Shown: positions 52,101 to 61,028, counted from the stretch's first letter. The stretch is DNA of 64,000 nt from Deferribacter desulfuricans SSM1 (GCF_000010985.1 NC_013939.1:2013501-2077500), one strand, 5' to 3'. Numbers and translations are program-made. Notes: a model not told the origin generated them from the sequence alone.

Positions 52101-52270
52101 AACTTTTCATTGCCAACTATCCATATAAAATAACAAAGGATAACTACTCAGGATATATAACTTATTATATAGAAATGCCTCCTGAAAAAACTTGGCCACA
52201 AGGAAAATATGAAATAATTTTAACAAATAAGGGGTTGCCTTTAAAGAATATTAATTTTAATATGAAATAA
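49160..52270 (+). CDS. Exported mosaic protein with WSC, choice-of-anchor and PAN-like modules
   Basis: 1036 residues. Signal peptide 1-20 (cut after TYA). Residues ~42-135: WSC domain with paired Cys (FLGCYKDQ, CINLCAQKGFKYAGV, CFCGN, CSGDQNQICGG). ~150-308: choice-of-anchor C/DUF642-like (LIKNGSFELGPQ, RSIDMCGSTCGAISQNI). ~328-420: small beta domain GSWDTNFGKMNLIQRGNTVT. ~440-600: beta domain with repeated Trp. ~610-690: PAN/apple-like (CKQACDNDPKCKAWTFVKPG). ~700-920: concanavalin-like. ~930-1036: C-terminal beta domain. All but the first few are carbohydrate- or protein-binding folds, so a surface or matrix-binding role is likely. No catalytic residues are clear and no anchoring signal is seen. 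The gene stands alone. Confidence 0.8.
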   Translation: MKKIILACILLISLYGFTYAQNNKIIYDSSLGGENFLDNQYNFLGCYKDQGDPFGTKGRDLDGFMYGSNQMTPQMCINLCAQKGFKYAGVQYSTQCFCGNSYGKYGVANNCNMKCSGDQNQICGGTWANSVYLASNIKPPKTNINGKTNLIKNGSFELGPQHVGSWLTLSKGSNKINNWTITKGSIDLIENYWQSSHGKRSIDMCGSTCGAISQNINTAPGTTYQLTFDLAGNPDNQGIKYLKVIAGSVSKTFQFNTTGKNKRNMGWIKKSLTFTATSNITNISFIALDNNPSAWGPAIDNVKIVRISNINTSNNINNHALTTINVAGSWDTNFGKMNLIQRGNTVTGSYTHDKGRLTGTINGNVLTGKWSEYPSYKPPHDAGDLQFVFSKDGTKFTGKWRYGFGGNIWNGDWNGTKVSTNSANSEKTNSDNYLNDYFKNSPYAEDWFKNWNVIKTGTLPDGTVAKIAGVNNRFGWYYPVKKIGDAMPPEGAHGAALYLHPISTTEPTHLKGKYYVNSNDKSLMFRVAGNKNGDWVMEVRINGVKAFERVIDGKKWYELTIPLQKYYGQTIDVDLYIKANGWYFEYAFIDEIKFINTQYTENGFEYSTDRPGYDYKNFDLPQNNAMLCKQACDNDPKCKAWTFVKPGYQGPNPRCWLKYAVPNPVLNTFTISGVKKENPQNTNHQPLSKIDYHDDFNFLNKDFWLPLEWQTLKYAPNKIYINNGILDLKCNYTDRSGFLASKAIKIDKGDIITIKRRVKVHYANQYFEGGIWFYQTDNPDLTPAANLSQWSNKLGRFLFQVTYYNYYYEKPGVTQYVPTKHGFVIAGYDWRNKQNYKVFQPIWDRWFEEEIVYDSSSNIAIYKINGQTAQVFTADLTSPYIRFIMHSYGWYTGHDIQVDWIDIKVHSKNNTNITNTVNTSNSFKISDCGLYQFKGEYIPKLMPETLNPNIKKVYLTCAINNVPKNTEIVAQWYYYQPNGEKLFIANYPYKITKDNYSGYITYYIEMPPEKTWPQGKYEIILTNKGLPLKNINFNMK

Positions 52271-52280
52271 ATCAATATTG

Positions 52281-52425
52281 TGAGGTTGTTGCACGAAAAG
52301 CAGTAAAACTTATTGAGATTGCTTCACTGATGATAGCAATTAAAAAATATTAATTACAAAGGTAAGCAATGAAGCAATCTCTTGATTATTAAATCTTTAT
52401 TTTCAACCTTTATAGAACGACCTCA
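52281..52425. mobile_element. MITE-like element after the WSC gene (degenerate copy)
   Basis: Ends TGAGGTTGTTGCACGA and TATAGAACGACCTCA are imperfect inverted repeats. Inside, GAGATTGCTTCA and TGAAGCAATCTC form a perfect 12-bp inverted repeat. 145 bp, starting 11 bases past the gene's stop codon. Confidence 0.6.
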
Positions 52426-52468
52426 ATCTTACAATCTACAATATCGAGTTAGATTATAATATCTGGTT

Positions 52469-54367
52469 TCAGGTTTTCTTTTTGTGCATTTTGATATTAC
52501 ACATTAACATTTTTAATTTTCTGTAATCCACATGATTATCTTTAAATCTCATTTTATAGAATTCATCTACAAACTCTTCTGCAGCAATTTTTAAGCTTTC
52601 ATCCTCAATCTTTTTTACAATATTTTTAAGCGGCTCGTTCTCTTTTATCACAACCCCCTCTTTTGCTAAAAATTTCAAAAAATTGTTTAGATAATAATCT
52701 GCTTCATATCTTTTCCTAAACTTTACAGAAAGATAAATGAAAACAGATACAATAATTGAGATAAATACCAATTTTATAAAATATTTTTTATTAACTTTGA
52801 TATTTTTAAAAGATGAAGAAACATTTTTAATGATACTCACCTGCTTATCAAAATCATAATTTATAACAAACTTTGTCCAATAATAAGAGATATAGTCAAA
52901 ATAAAGTCGCATTTTAAGAGCAAAAGGTAATCTATTTTTATCTGTAAAATTTTCTATGGCAGCAGGTGTGGGATCAAACCTAACCCAGTAACCATCTATA
53001 AAAGCTTCTACCCAGACATGAGCATTTTTATTAGCCACAGCATAATAACCACCATTTTCATTGTAATATCCACCTTTAAAACCGCCCACAAGCCTTGCAG
53101 GAATTTTATTTACTCTTAACATCAATGCCATACTTGATGCAAAAAATTCACAATTTCCTCTTTTTACTTCAAATAAAAATTTACTAAGAGAATCCTTTCC
53201 AGTGGGTAAATTTTTCAATGAGTATTCAAAGTTAGTTTTTAAATAATTTAATATCTCCTTTGCTGTAGCCATATTACTTTCTTTTTTAAATTTCTTTGCA
53301 AAAATAATTATTCTATTAGAGACCTTTGAGACATCTGTATAAAAAGGGATATCCACATCATCTTTAAATCTATTTGAGATAATTGATTCACCACTATATT
53401 TTATCTTTTTATTAACAGATTTATAAACTCTAACCTCAAGCTTATTTGTAAAATAAAATTTCTTTTTCTTTATCCTCACTTTATAAGGGTAATCAAGCAT
53501 TATTAAAAAGTTTTCATAATGTGGCTCAAGGTAAATCTCATATCTAACCACCTTGCCGTTTATCTCTATAACAAAATCCCTTTTCTTTGAAATTGCAGAT
53601 TTCCATTTTCTTCCATCAAAAACATCAAAAACAACCCCTCTAAAATAAAGTGGCTCATCCAATTTATCCATTACCACTCTAAAAGCTATCCTATTATCTT
53701 CTTGTATTGTATTTACATCACCCAAACCTATTTCACTACTAAACCCAGATGTTGAGCCTACATTATATCCTAATGAGCTAAAAAGAGGATAGTTTGTCCT
53801 AGGCAAAATAATAAATATCAAAGTAGCTAATGGGATTGTCAGAATTATTGACTTCAACCCCTTAAAAATTAACTCTTTAATCTCACTTTTATTTAAAATT
53901 ATACTTTCTTGAAAATCATAAAAAGTAGCAAAAATTGCTAAAAAATAGCCAAAAACGATACTTAAAAGGATAAACACCAGATATATCATACTTAGATTAA
54001 ATAAACCTGAAGCAGTGGTCAAAAAAATAGATAAAACAAGAATCTGCATATAATCTCTGTATTTTTTATATTCGAGCAGTTTTACACAGAGGAAAATGAT
54101 AAGAATATGTGCTAAAGATAAGACTAAATTATTTGAGTTTGTTTTTAAAACTATAACACCCGAAACCAAAAACGACAAAAGAGTTAATATTTTTCTATTT
54201 GGTTTTAAAAATTGATATTTTAGATTTAAAAGAAACAATATCATAGTCAGAATAAGCAATGTAAAAAAGATCACACTGACATACTTAATCACACTAAGCA
54301 ATGAGACTAATATCATCAAAATTGTTAATAAGTTTAACAAATTTTCAATCTTTACCATAAAGAGCAA
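52469..54367 (-). CDS. Transglutaminase-like membrane protein (TgpA type)
   Basis: 632 residues. N-terminal DUF3488-type membrane domain with about seven helices (1-190), periplasmic transglutaminase-like domain, then a helix near residue 545 and a cytoplasmic DUF4129-like tail. The catalytic triad is in RGNCEFFASSMALML (Cys), NAHVWVEAFIDGYW (His) and VRFDPTPA (Asp). TgpA-type proteins often occur with DUF58 and MoxR, as here. The biological substrate is unknown. It overlaps the DUF58 gene by 23 bases. Confidence 0.88.
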   Translation of the reverse strand: MLFMVKIENLLNLLTILMILVSLLSVIKYVSVIFFTLLILTMILFLLNLKYQFLKPNRKILTLLSFLVSGVIVLKTNSNNLVLSLAHILIIFLCVKLLEYKKYRDYMQILVLSIFLTTASGLFNLSMIYLVFILLSIVFGYFLAIFATFYDFQESIILNKSEIKELIFKGLKSIILTIPLATLIFIILPRTNYPLFSSLGYNVGSTSGFSSEIGLGDVNTIQEDNRIAFRVVMDKLDEPLYFRGVVFDVFDGRKWKSAISKKRDFVIEINGKVVRYEIYLEPHYENFLIMLDYPYKVRIKKKKFYFTNKLEVRVYKSVNKKIKYSGESIISNRFKDDVDIPFYTDVSKVSNRIIIFAKKFKKESNMATAKEILNYLKTNFEYSLKNLPTGKDSLSKFLFEVKRGNCEFFASSMALMLRVNKIPARLVGGFKGGYYNENGGYYAVANKNAHVWVEAFIDGYWVRFDPTPAAIENFTDKNRLPFALKMRLYFDYISYYWTKFVINYDFDKQVSIIKNVSSSFKNIKVNKKYFIKLVFISIIVSVFIYLSVKFRKRYEADYYLNNFLKFLAKEGVVIKENEPLKNIVKKIEDESLKIAAEEFVDEFYKMRFKDNHVDYRKLKMLMCNIKMHKKKT

Positions 54368-55220
54368 GCCTTTTTAGTGCTTCCAACTTCTCTGTGGAGC
54401 GTAAAATATTAAATCTTTCACCATCAAGCTCAAAAATAAAAGGTTTTCTCCAGGTATTCATTTCATAAATTATCGTTGTAGCTACCTTAATTGCCATTTC
54501 TGTATTAAATTTTTTTGATAGCTCATCAAAAGATAAATAGGAGTAGCTTTCATCACTCGAACTGAACTCTTTTACATAGAGGTTTCCATCCTTTGCAAAA
54601 TGTTTCCAGAAAATTTTATTTAAAGGGTCGTTATTGTACCTTCTTATATTGCTTATCTCTTCCTGATTTTTTGCTTCATCTATGCCGCTCAAATCTGCAT
54701 TATCAATCTCATTCTTACCACTAAAAGAGATATTAGTTTTTATCAATTCTGGAAAAACAATAAAATCTTCTTTTATATGATAAACCTTTCTCCTTATAAA
54801 AAAATTAAAAGGGTATGTAGAGCTAACAACAATTTTATCAATGCTTACCACCCCCCTATTTTCAAAACTCTTTGAAATTTTAAAATTTTTTGTTTCTCTT
54901 GGGCTTATAAAATCTATAACACCTCTTTCTCCTAATACTTCAATGCTGAGCAGTGATGAAATAAGTTTCTTTTTCCTGTTTGTTACAAAGACTGTTATGT
55001 TGGTTTTCTTTCTTGCATATATTTCATTTTCAAAGGAAAAATCAAAAGAAAGTTTTTCTATATTTGATCTACCATAAAAACCAGACACCCCCATAACAGC
55101 AAGCATCAATGATACCGTTATAAAAACAAGATTATTATTGGTATTTATTGCTGAAAAACCCATTAAAATTGTAAGGATAATATAAATCCAGCCAGCCTTA
55201 GTAAATTTAATAACAGACAA
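54345..55220 (-). CDS. DUF58 family protein
   Basis: 291 residues. Two hydrophobic stretches near the N-terminus (about 10-45), then a beta-sandwich region and the DUF58 core: RRYNNDPLNKIFWKHFAKDG, NLYVKEF. A von Willebrand A-like fold is expected but its MIDAS motif is not complete. Works with MoxR and TgpA-like partners in the same operon. Start at 55220, nine bases after the MoxR stop. Confidence 0.87.
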   Translation of the reverse strand: MSVIKFTKAGWIYIILTILMGFSAINTNNNLVFITVSLMLAVMGVSGFYGRSNIEKLSFDFSFENEIYARKKTNITVFVTNRKKKLISSLLSIEVLGERGVIDFISPRETKNFKISKSFENRGVVSIDKIVVSSTYPFNFFIRRKVYHIKEDFIVFPELIKTNISFSGKNEIDNADLSGIDEAKNQEEISNIRRYNNDPLNKIFWKHFAKDGNLYVKEFSSSDESYSYLSFDELSKKFNTEMAIKVATTIIYEMNTWRKPFIFELDGERFNILRSTEKLEALKRLALYGKD

Positions 55221-55228
55221 AACAACCT

Positions 55229-56161
55229 CTAATAGGGTAATTTAACGGATTTAATAATACTTTCTAAAATATCTAATTTTTCTTCATTAGATAAAGCACC
55301 TTTAAAAGTGATTCTATGTAGCATGGTGTATTTATAATAATCAGTTATATCTTCAGGTATCACATAATCCCTTCTATTTATCAATGCTAAAGCTTTTGCC
55401 ACATTTACGATAGATAAAGCTGCCCTTGTGGAAAGCCCTGTTACCATTTTGCTATGATGTCTTGTTTTATCTACAATTTCTATCAAATACTCCAAAATAG
55501 TATCATCAATCTTAACTTTTTCTTTAACAAACTCTATCAAAGTTAAAGCATCATCTTTACTAATAGCTGGCTCAGATTCATAAATTTTAGACCTTGAGCT
55601 GCCCCCTTTTAATATCTCAAGCTCTTCCTCTTTTGTGGGATAGCCTAGATTAATCTTCATTATAAATCTATCAAGCTGGGATTCTGGTAAAGGGAATGTC
55701 CCGTAAGATTCAACAGAATTTTGAGTAGCAATTACAAAATAAGGCTGGCTAAGTTTAAAAGTTTTCCCCTCTATGGTGACCTGTTTTTCACCCATCGCTT
55801 CTAAAAGCGCACTTTGAGTCTTCGGAGTAGCCCTATTAATTTCGTCAACAAGTAAAATATTGTTAAAAATGGGGCCAGGTTTAAACTCAAACTCCCCAGT
55901 CTCTTTATTGAATATATTAAGTCCTGTAATATCAGTGGGTAAAAGATCATTGGTACACTGTATCCTGCTAAAAGTAACCCCCATCGATTTAGCTATTGCT
56001 ATTGCAAGGGTAGTTTTACCAAGACCAGGGCTATCTTCAATCAAAATATGTCCTCTGCTCAAAAAGGCTATTAAAGATAGTTTTATACCTAAGTCTTTGC
56101 CTTGAAGAAATTTTTTATAATAATTAAATAATCTATCTACCAAACCAATTATTTTATCCAT
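55229..56161 (-). CDS. MoxR-type AAA ATPase
   Basis: 310 residues from the ATG at 56161; an in-frame TTG at 56203 lies inside a hairpin. Walker A in IEDSPGLGKTTLAIAIA, Walker B in ILLVDEINRATPKTQSALLEAM, sensor and arginine motifs in FPLPESQLDRFIMKI and GLSTRAALSIVNVAKA. MoxR proteins are chaperone-like ATPases that act on partners encoded next to them, usually DUF58 and VWA proteins. Here the partners are the DUF58 and TgpA-like proteins. Confidence 0.9.
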   Translation of the reverse strand: MDKIIGLVDRLFNYYKKFLQGKDLGIKLSLIAFLSRGHILIEDSPGLGKTTLAIAIAKSMGVTFSRIQCTNDLLPTDITGLNIFNKETGEFEFKPGPIFNNILLVDEINRATPKTQSALLEAMGEKQVTIEGKTFKLSQPYFVIATQNSVESYGTFPLPESQLDRFIMKINLGYPTKEEELEILKGGSSRSKIYESEPAISKDDALTLIEFVKEKVKIDDTILEYLIEIVDKTRHHSKMVTGLSTRAALSIVNVAKALALINRRDYVIPEDITDYYKYTMLHRITFKGALSNEEKLDILESIIKSVKLPY

Positions 56162-56189
56162 CTCTTTACCATTTAGTTTTTTTGTGAAT

Positions 56190-56215
56190 GCACAAGGGAG
56201 CAAAAGCCCTTATGC
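56190..56215. terminator. Strong hairpin between the PfpI and MoxR genes
   Basis: GCACAAGGG and CCCTTATGC (56190-56198, 56207-56215) form a nine-pair stem with one G-U pair. A T run follows only in the plus direction, whereas both genes are on the minus strand. It may lower read-through from pfpI to moxR or act as mRNA 3' end protection. Confidence 0.45.
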
Positions 56216-56239
56216 ATCTTTTTAAACTTCAAAAAAATC

Positions 56240-56827
56240 TTATGGCTCTATTTTGCTACCCAAAAGTTCTAAAAATTTCCTCATCCATTCAGGATGAGCT
56301 GGCCATGCTGGAGCTGTTACAAAATTTTTATCTACTATAGCATTAGTGAAGGTATCATTAACATCACACCATTTTCCTCCAGCTTTTACAATATCAGGCA
56401 TCACTGCTGGGTATGCTGTACAGGCTACATTTTCTAATACTCCAGCTGCTACAAGTATCTGCTGACCATGACAAATTGAGGCAATAGGTTTGTTCTGAGC
56501 AACAAACTCCTTTACAATCTCTATCAATCTTTGATTAAGTCTCAAATATTCTGGTGCTCTTCCACCAGGGATAACGAGTGCATCATAATCGTTTACATCC
56601 ACCTTATCAAAATCAGCATTTACAAGAAAATTGTGCCCGCGCTTTTCAGAATAAGTTTGGTCCCCTTCAAAATCGTGAACAGCTGTTTTTACAGTTTCTC
56701 CAGGTTTTTTACCAGGACAAACAGTATCAACCTTATGCCCCACCATAGTCAAAATTTGATAAGGCACCATTGCCTCATAATCTTCCACATAATCACCAAC
56801 TAACATCAAAATTCTTTTTACACCCAT
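56240..56827 (-). CDS. DJ-1/PfpI superfamily protein
   Basis: 195 residues. The nucleophile elbow is ASICHGQQIL, with Cys followed by His, and the conserved Glu is in VGDYVEDYEAMVPYQIL. The block ALVIPGGRAPEYLRLNQRLI is typical of the plant/archaeal DJ-1 branch, which contains proteases and glyoxalase III-like enzymes. Catalytic role here uncertain. GAGGTGTC precedes the ATG. It is upstream of moxR on the same strand. Confidence 0.88.
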   Translation of the reverse strand: MGVKRILMLVGDYVEDYEAMVPYQILTMVGHKVDTVCPGKKPGETVKTAVHDFEGDQTYSEKRGHNFLVNADFDKVDVNDYDALVIPGGRAPEYLRLNQRLIEIVKEFVAQNKPIASICHGQQILVAAGVLENVACTAYPAVMPDIVKAGGKWCDVNDTFTNAIVDKNFVTAPAWPAHPEWMRKFLELLGSKIEP

Positions 56828-56921
56828 AAGACACCTCCAAATAAATTTTTGGCACTCATAAAAACTACAAATTATAATATAAGCTTGCTAAAAAGCTTTT
56901 CAATTATACTCTCACAAATTA

Positions 56922-59900
56922 TTACCTACCCAAAAATTGCCATCTAAATTTAATATAAGCCTTCTCCATACTACCACCTGTTTCTAAAACTTCTATTTTA
57001 ACATAATTACCTTCAAGCGTTCTCACACAATATACATGCCTTTCTATTGCTCTCATACCAGAATAGTAATCAGAATATCCATACTTAGGACACGATTTAA
57101 GAGCTTTAAAATTTATAACACCCATATCTTTAATATTACCCACATTAAAATAAGGCTTGTCATACCCTTTTACTTTTGGATTTACAAAGCCAGCAGCAAG
57201 ATCTTTTTCACTATTAAAATATTTCCCTGTCTCAAAATCTATAGAATAACCACCTTTCTTTTTCCCAGGGACATGGCTTATAATCCCAATTTTAACCTGT
57301 TTAGTAATATTTTTATTTCTGTTATTTTTTACCTCAAAAATAAAAGTATCCCCCTCAATCTGCTTAATTTTACAAAACTTCTTTTGAGTTCCGATACTCT
57401 CGTAACAGTCTATGTTAAATATTGATGAACCGTTTTTGTTAATTTTACCTGATAATTTCCAAGTTGTTGAAACTTTAGCTTTATAAATTGTATTATCAAC
57501 ATCCTTTTCAAAATCCTTGAAATTAAGTAACCTAAATTTTTGAAAAACCAGCTTATGTGGGTATTCTTTTCTATTTTTATCAGCTATTAAGCTGTAATTT
57601 TCTGCAATAGTTGAACCTCTTGGAAAATAATTGTATATACTTTTACCTCTGTTATAATCGTTTTCAAAGCTTTTTAAGTATTTAGTTAAGTTCTCTCCAT
57701 AATCTTTATAAACTACATTTATAAATCTTTCTTTAGAGGCATTATTAGTCAGATTTTTAGCCACAAAAGCAACATATACACCACTATTTATTTTAGGCTT
57801 ATAGATACAAACAAAACGATTATTGGACACTTTCTTGCATCTTTTCCATTTATTTTTTTCATAACTAATACTCACCTCTTTTGGCTTACATTTTTCATCT
57901 GCACATGTGCTACTTACATCGACAACAAACTTTACCTCTCCATTTTCAAGATTTATTGGTGAAACTCTCACCCTTTCATAAACCTTCCTTTTGTTATAAT
58001 AGATAGAATCTATTTTTGGAGCAGAATAAACAGTGGTATTTTTGATATAGTTTGCTAACTTCTGTTTATATTGATTGATATCAAATATGGGTATAAAAGG
58101 CAAAATTTCTGCTTTATAAATTAATTGTTGGTAGTTATAAGCTGAGTTTATAGGTTTGGAAAGCTCTACCACTAAATCATTTTGAATTTTTTCATATTTA
58201 TCTATAAATTCTCTTTGCCATATCAACTTATTTTCAAGTGACAAACATCTATTTTCACCGGCTTTTTTCCCTGAAGTTACATTTAAAAAACCTGAAAATC
58301 TATTATGATTACCATCCATCCATAACTTTATATTTTTTGCTAAATTTATAGTTGAGTCTCTTAGAAAATTTATTTCCTTATAAAGTATATCATTTTTTTG
58401 ATTAACCTCTTTACATTTATTAAAATTAGTTTCTGTTTTATCAACAAAACCTTTCAACGCACTAAAAGGTATATTGAGTTTATTTTTTATACTTTCATTT
58501 TTAACATATTTTATAACATCTTCATAAGGGATAAAGTTAGAGTTTAAATCTTTTAGCCCTCTTTCATATAAATTATCTATTTTACTAAACAGTAGAGAAG
58601 CATTATCAGACTCTTTTTCATACTCTTGTATCTGTTTTAAATATTTTAAATCTTTATCTGTGTCATAACTAATTAATGAATTTAAACTTTCATTATATTT
58701 TAATTGACTTTCTATAAAAGGGAGATATTCCTTATTTTCTGATAAAGCCAGTTGCAAATCAAATAATCTGTTTTCAAATTCTGTTAATTTATTAACAGCG
58801 ACTTTATAATGATTTAAAACATCAATTTTACAACTATCATCAATTAACCTTTTATCATTATACCCTTGCACACTGTCAAATCCATTAAATAAAATCGACC
58901 CTTGAATAAGAGGAAAACCATCTAAAAAATTGGAATTTTCTATGTAAAAATTATTTAATTTATCTATTAGCGAAACCTCTTTTAAATAATATTTCTGTAA
59001 CTCACTTTTTAAATATGACGACTTTAATGAAATTGTTTTTATATTTATATTTAAATTATTAATATTTTTTTCTATTTTTGGAATTGTTTTCTTTACATAA
59101 TCACTTGATAATTTATCCCAACCAGATAAAAGTTTAAATGATCTTGTATCATGCTCAAAAGGGGGTTCTGCTTTCAACAGCTTTATTAGACCTAAATCTA
59201 CACTATTTTCTTTTTGCAGTTCAGCGATTTCTTTTTGAATTTTACCTAATTTCTCTAATATGTTATCATTATTGCAAATCTCTTTTTTTAAAGCTATATA
59301 CTGCTCAAATTTTTCATATCTTATATTAACCACATCTTTTTCTAAATATAATATCTGTTTTACAAATTCGTTAAAAACATCTGAATATATTGCACCTTTT
59401 TCTAAAATATTTTGATATTCAAATAATAGATCAGAACAATATTGTAAAATTTTATGCCTTGTGTTTATTAGAGTGCTAAAAGAGATCTCATTTGCCAAAT
59501 AGTTTGAAACAGATTCTCTATAATAATTAATTAAGGGGTTAACAATAGTACTTACTTTAATTTGAATTTGAGTTCCATTTTTAATATTGTTTTTTGTTAT
59601 GTTCTTAATTCTATCATTTATTTGATTAACCAACTCTAATAAAGTTAGACTCTTATTACTGTTAGAAACTAATTCAATAAATTCATTCGACTTTATATTC
59701 ATCAATGAAGATGCAACTTTTTTTACAGTATCATCTGAAGCTTCAGACTCTTTCTTATCTTTTCTTAATTTATCTACAAAACTTTTGTATCTAAAATCTG
59801 TTAAATAAAATCTGATATTTTGTAAATTTGCAGGCAGTTGAGCCCCTTGTAATGATGATATAGCTTCTTTAATCTGCTTTAAATTTACTTTATCAAACCG

Positions 59901-60746
59901 TTTCAATAATTTTAAATAATCATTTATAGTGAATCTCTGTTTTGTTAAAGAGTTTATATGAGCAACTCTATTAACCAAAATTCTATAATTTTTGTTCTTT
60001 TGGTATTTTTCTATATTTTCCTTTGTAACCTTTTCTTGAGCTAATTCGAGTAAACGGGCAATTTTTTTATAATTAATATGAACTAACAAAACTTTCCATT
60101 CAAAATTCTCTTTTGCCCGCTTTGCCGCCTCTTGTAATTTCTTTTTTAAGTAAAAGTATTTTTTATATTTTGTATGTATTTCAAGAGTCTTAGCCCACAT
60201 TTCAGATTTCAAAGTTTCAGCCCAAGTTTTTCTTTCAGAATATAACTTTATTCTCCCAAGGAAAAACTCATTTTCATTAAACCAATTATTTAGCTGTGCG
60301 GCAACTACTTGCCATTTAGGGACATTTCCAGTTTTCCAAATTTTAATTTGCTCCTTTAAAAAACTCTCATAAAAAATTTTTCTATCTTGATCCTCCCCCC
60401 ATTTTTGTATCGATGTAAAAATCGCTTTATCTATATCCCATAAAGTTGTCAGAATTGTTCCTGCACTACTACCTACAAGCACACCAATTAGCTGTTTTAA
60501 AGCTTCTTCAGTCAAGACAAGCTTTGCTTTCTTTATTTCACCGTAATACAAATGATCTAATCCTTGCAAAATACTTTCCACAGGGATATCAGTCCCAACT
60601 AAATCTTCAAGTTGTGAATGAAGCTCATCTTTTACATTATCAATCGCCATCTTCTTTATATAATTTTCATCAAATGAGTACCCATTACAAACAATTAAAA
60701 TATTCACTAAAATTATAACTATCATTTTGAAAATCTTAAAAAACAT
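56922..60746 (-). CDS. Large exported helical protein of unknown function
   Basis: 1274 residues, not recognised. The start MFFKIFKMIVIILVNILIVC and the following NGYS suggest a signal peptide. Residues ~30-950 are Lys/Glu/Asn/Leu-rich and largely helical, with heptad-like stretches that could form coiled coils. Residues ~970-1080 look like an Ig-type beta domain with four cysteines (CADEKCKPKE, KWKRCKKV, RFVCIYKP). The last ~200 residues are beta-rich, ending YCVRTLEGNYVKIEV and FRWQFLGR. No repeats of exact length and no enzyme motif. GGAG precedes the ATG. It stands alone with a MITE-like element 36 bases upstream. Function not assignable. Confidence 0.7.
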   Translation of the reverse strand: MFFKIFKMIVIILVNILIVCNGYSFDENYIKKMAIDNVKDELHSQLEDLVGTDIPVESILQGLDHLYYGEIKKAKLVLTEEALKQLIGVLVGSSAGTILTTLWDIDKAIFTSIQKWGEDQDRKIFYESFLKEQIKIWKTGNVPKWQVVAAQLNNWFNENEFFLGRIKLYSERKTWAETLKSEMWAKTLEIHTKYKKYFYLKKKLQEAAKRAKENFEWKVLLVHINYKKIARLLELAQEKVTKENIEKYQKNKNYRILVNRVAHINSLTKQRFTINDYLKLLKRFDKVNLKQIKEAISSLQGAQLPANLQNIRFYLTDFRYKSFVDKLRKDKKESEASDDTVKKVASSLMNIKSNEFIELVSNSNKSLTLLELVNQINDRIKNITKNNIKNGTQIQIKVSTIVNPLINYYRESVSNYLANEISFSTLINTRHKILQYCSDLLFEYQNILEKGAIYSDVFNEFVKQILYLEKDVVNIRYEKFEQYIALKKEICNNDNILEKLGKIQKEIAELQKENSVDLGLIKLLKAEPPFEHDTRSFKLLSGWDKLSSDYVKKTIPKIEKNINNLNINIKTISLKSSYLKSELQKYYLKEVSLIDKLNNFYIENSNFLDGFPLIQGSILFNGFDSVQGYNDKRLIDDSCKIDVLNHYKVAVNKLTEFENRLFDLQLALSENKEYLPFIESQLKYNESLNSLISYDTDKDLKYLKQIQEYEKESDNASLLFSKIDNLYERGLKDLNSNFIPYEDVIKYVKNESIKNKLNIPFSALKGFVDKTETNFNKCKEVNQKNDILYKEINFLRDSTINLAKNIKLWMDGNHNRFSGFLNVTSGKKAGENRCLSLENKLIWQREFIDKYEKIQNDLVVELSKPINSAYNYQQLIYKAEILPFIPIFDINQYKQKLANYIKNTTVYSAPKIDSIYYNKRKVYERVRVSPINLENGEVKFVVDVSSTCADEKCKPKEVSISYEKNKWKRCKKVSNNRFVCIYKPKINSGVYVAFVAKNLTNNASKERFINVVYKDYGENLTKYLKSFENDYNRGKSIYNYFPRGSTIAENYSLIADKNRKEYPHKLVFQKFRLLNFKDFEKDVDNTIYKAKVSTTWKLSGKINKNGSSIFNIDCYESIGTQKKFCKIKQIEGDTFIFEVKNNRNKNITKQVKIGIISHVPGKKKGGYSIDFETGKYFNSEKDLAAGFVNPKVKGYDKPYFNVGNIKDMGVINFKALKSCPKYGYSDYYSGMRAIERHVYCVRTLEGNYVKIEVLETGGSMEKAYIKFRWQFLGR

Positions 60747-60782
60747 CTTATCAACTCCAAAAACAATTTTCTAAAAAATACT

Positions 60783-60944
60783 ATGAGGCTGTTACACAAT
60801 ATCAGTTGCTCAAGCTCCCAGATTGCTTAGCTGACGCTCGCAATGGTGGAATTTTGAGGTCATTGCGAGGCAACAAAAGTTACCGAAGCAATCTCATTAC
60901 TGCAAAAACTATCACTACAATAGTATTTTGTGCAACATCCTCAT
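60783..60944. mobile_element. MITE-like element upstream of the large exported protein
   Basis: Left end ATGAGGCTGTTACACAATA and right end TTTTGTGCAACATCCTCAT are near-perfect inverted repeats. Two facing arms lie inside, GATTGCTTAGCTGACGCTCG and GTCATTGCGAG to CGAAGCAATCTC (60859-60894), the latter with inner stem GGCAAC/GTTACC. 162 bp. With the flanks it accounts for the 318-base gap before 61065. Confidence 0.75.
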
Positions 60945-61028
60945 TATGATTATAGCACATTTATTGAGATTTCGCCTAAACTAATCACTAACTATAACTT
61001 ATTTGTAAGTTAAAAAATCAGAAATTAA

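Noticed and set aside
60783-60944. Direct target duplications flanking the element
   Set aside because: The bases outside the inverted ends (ACT versus TAT) do not form a clear duplication.
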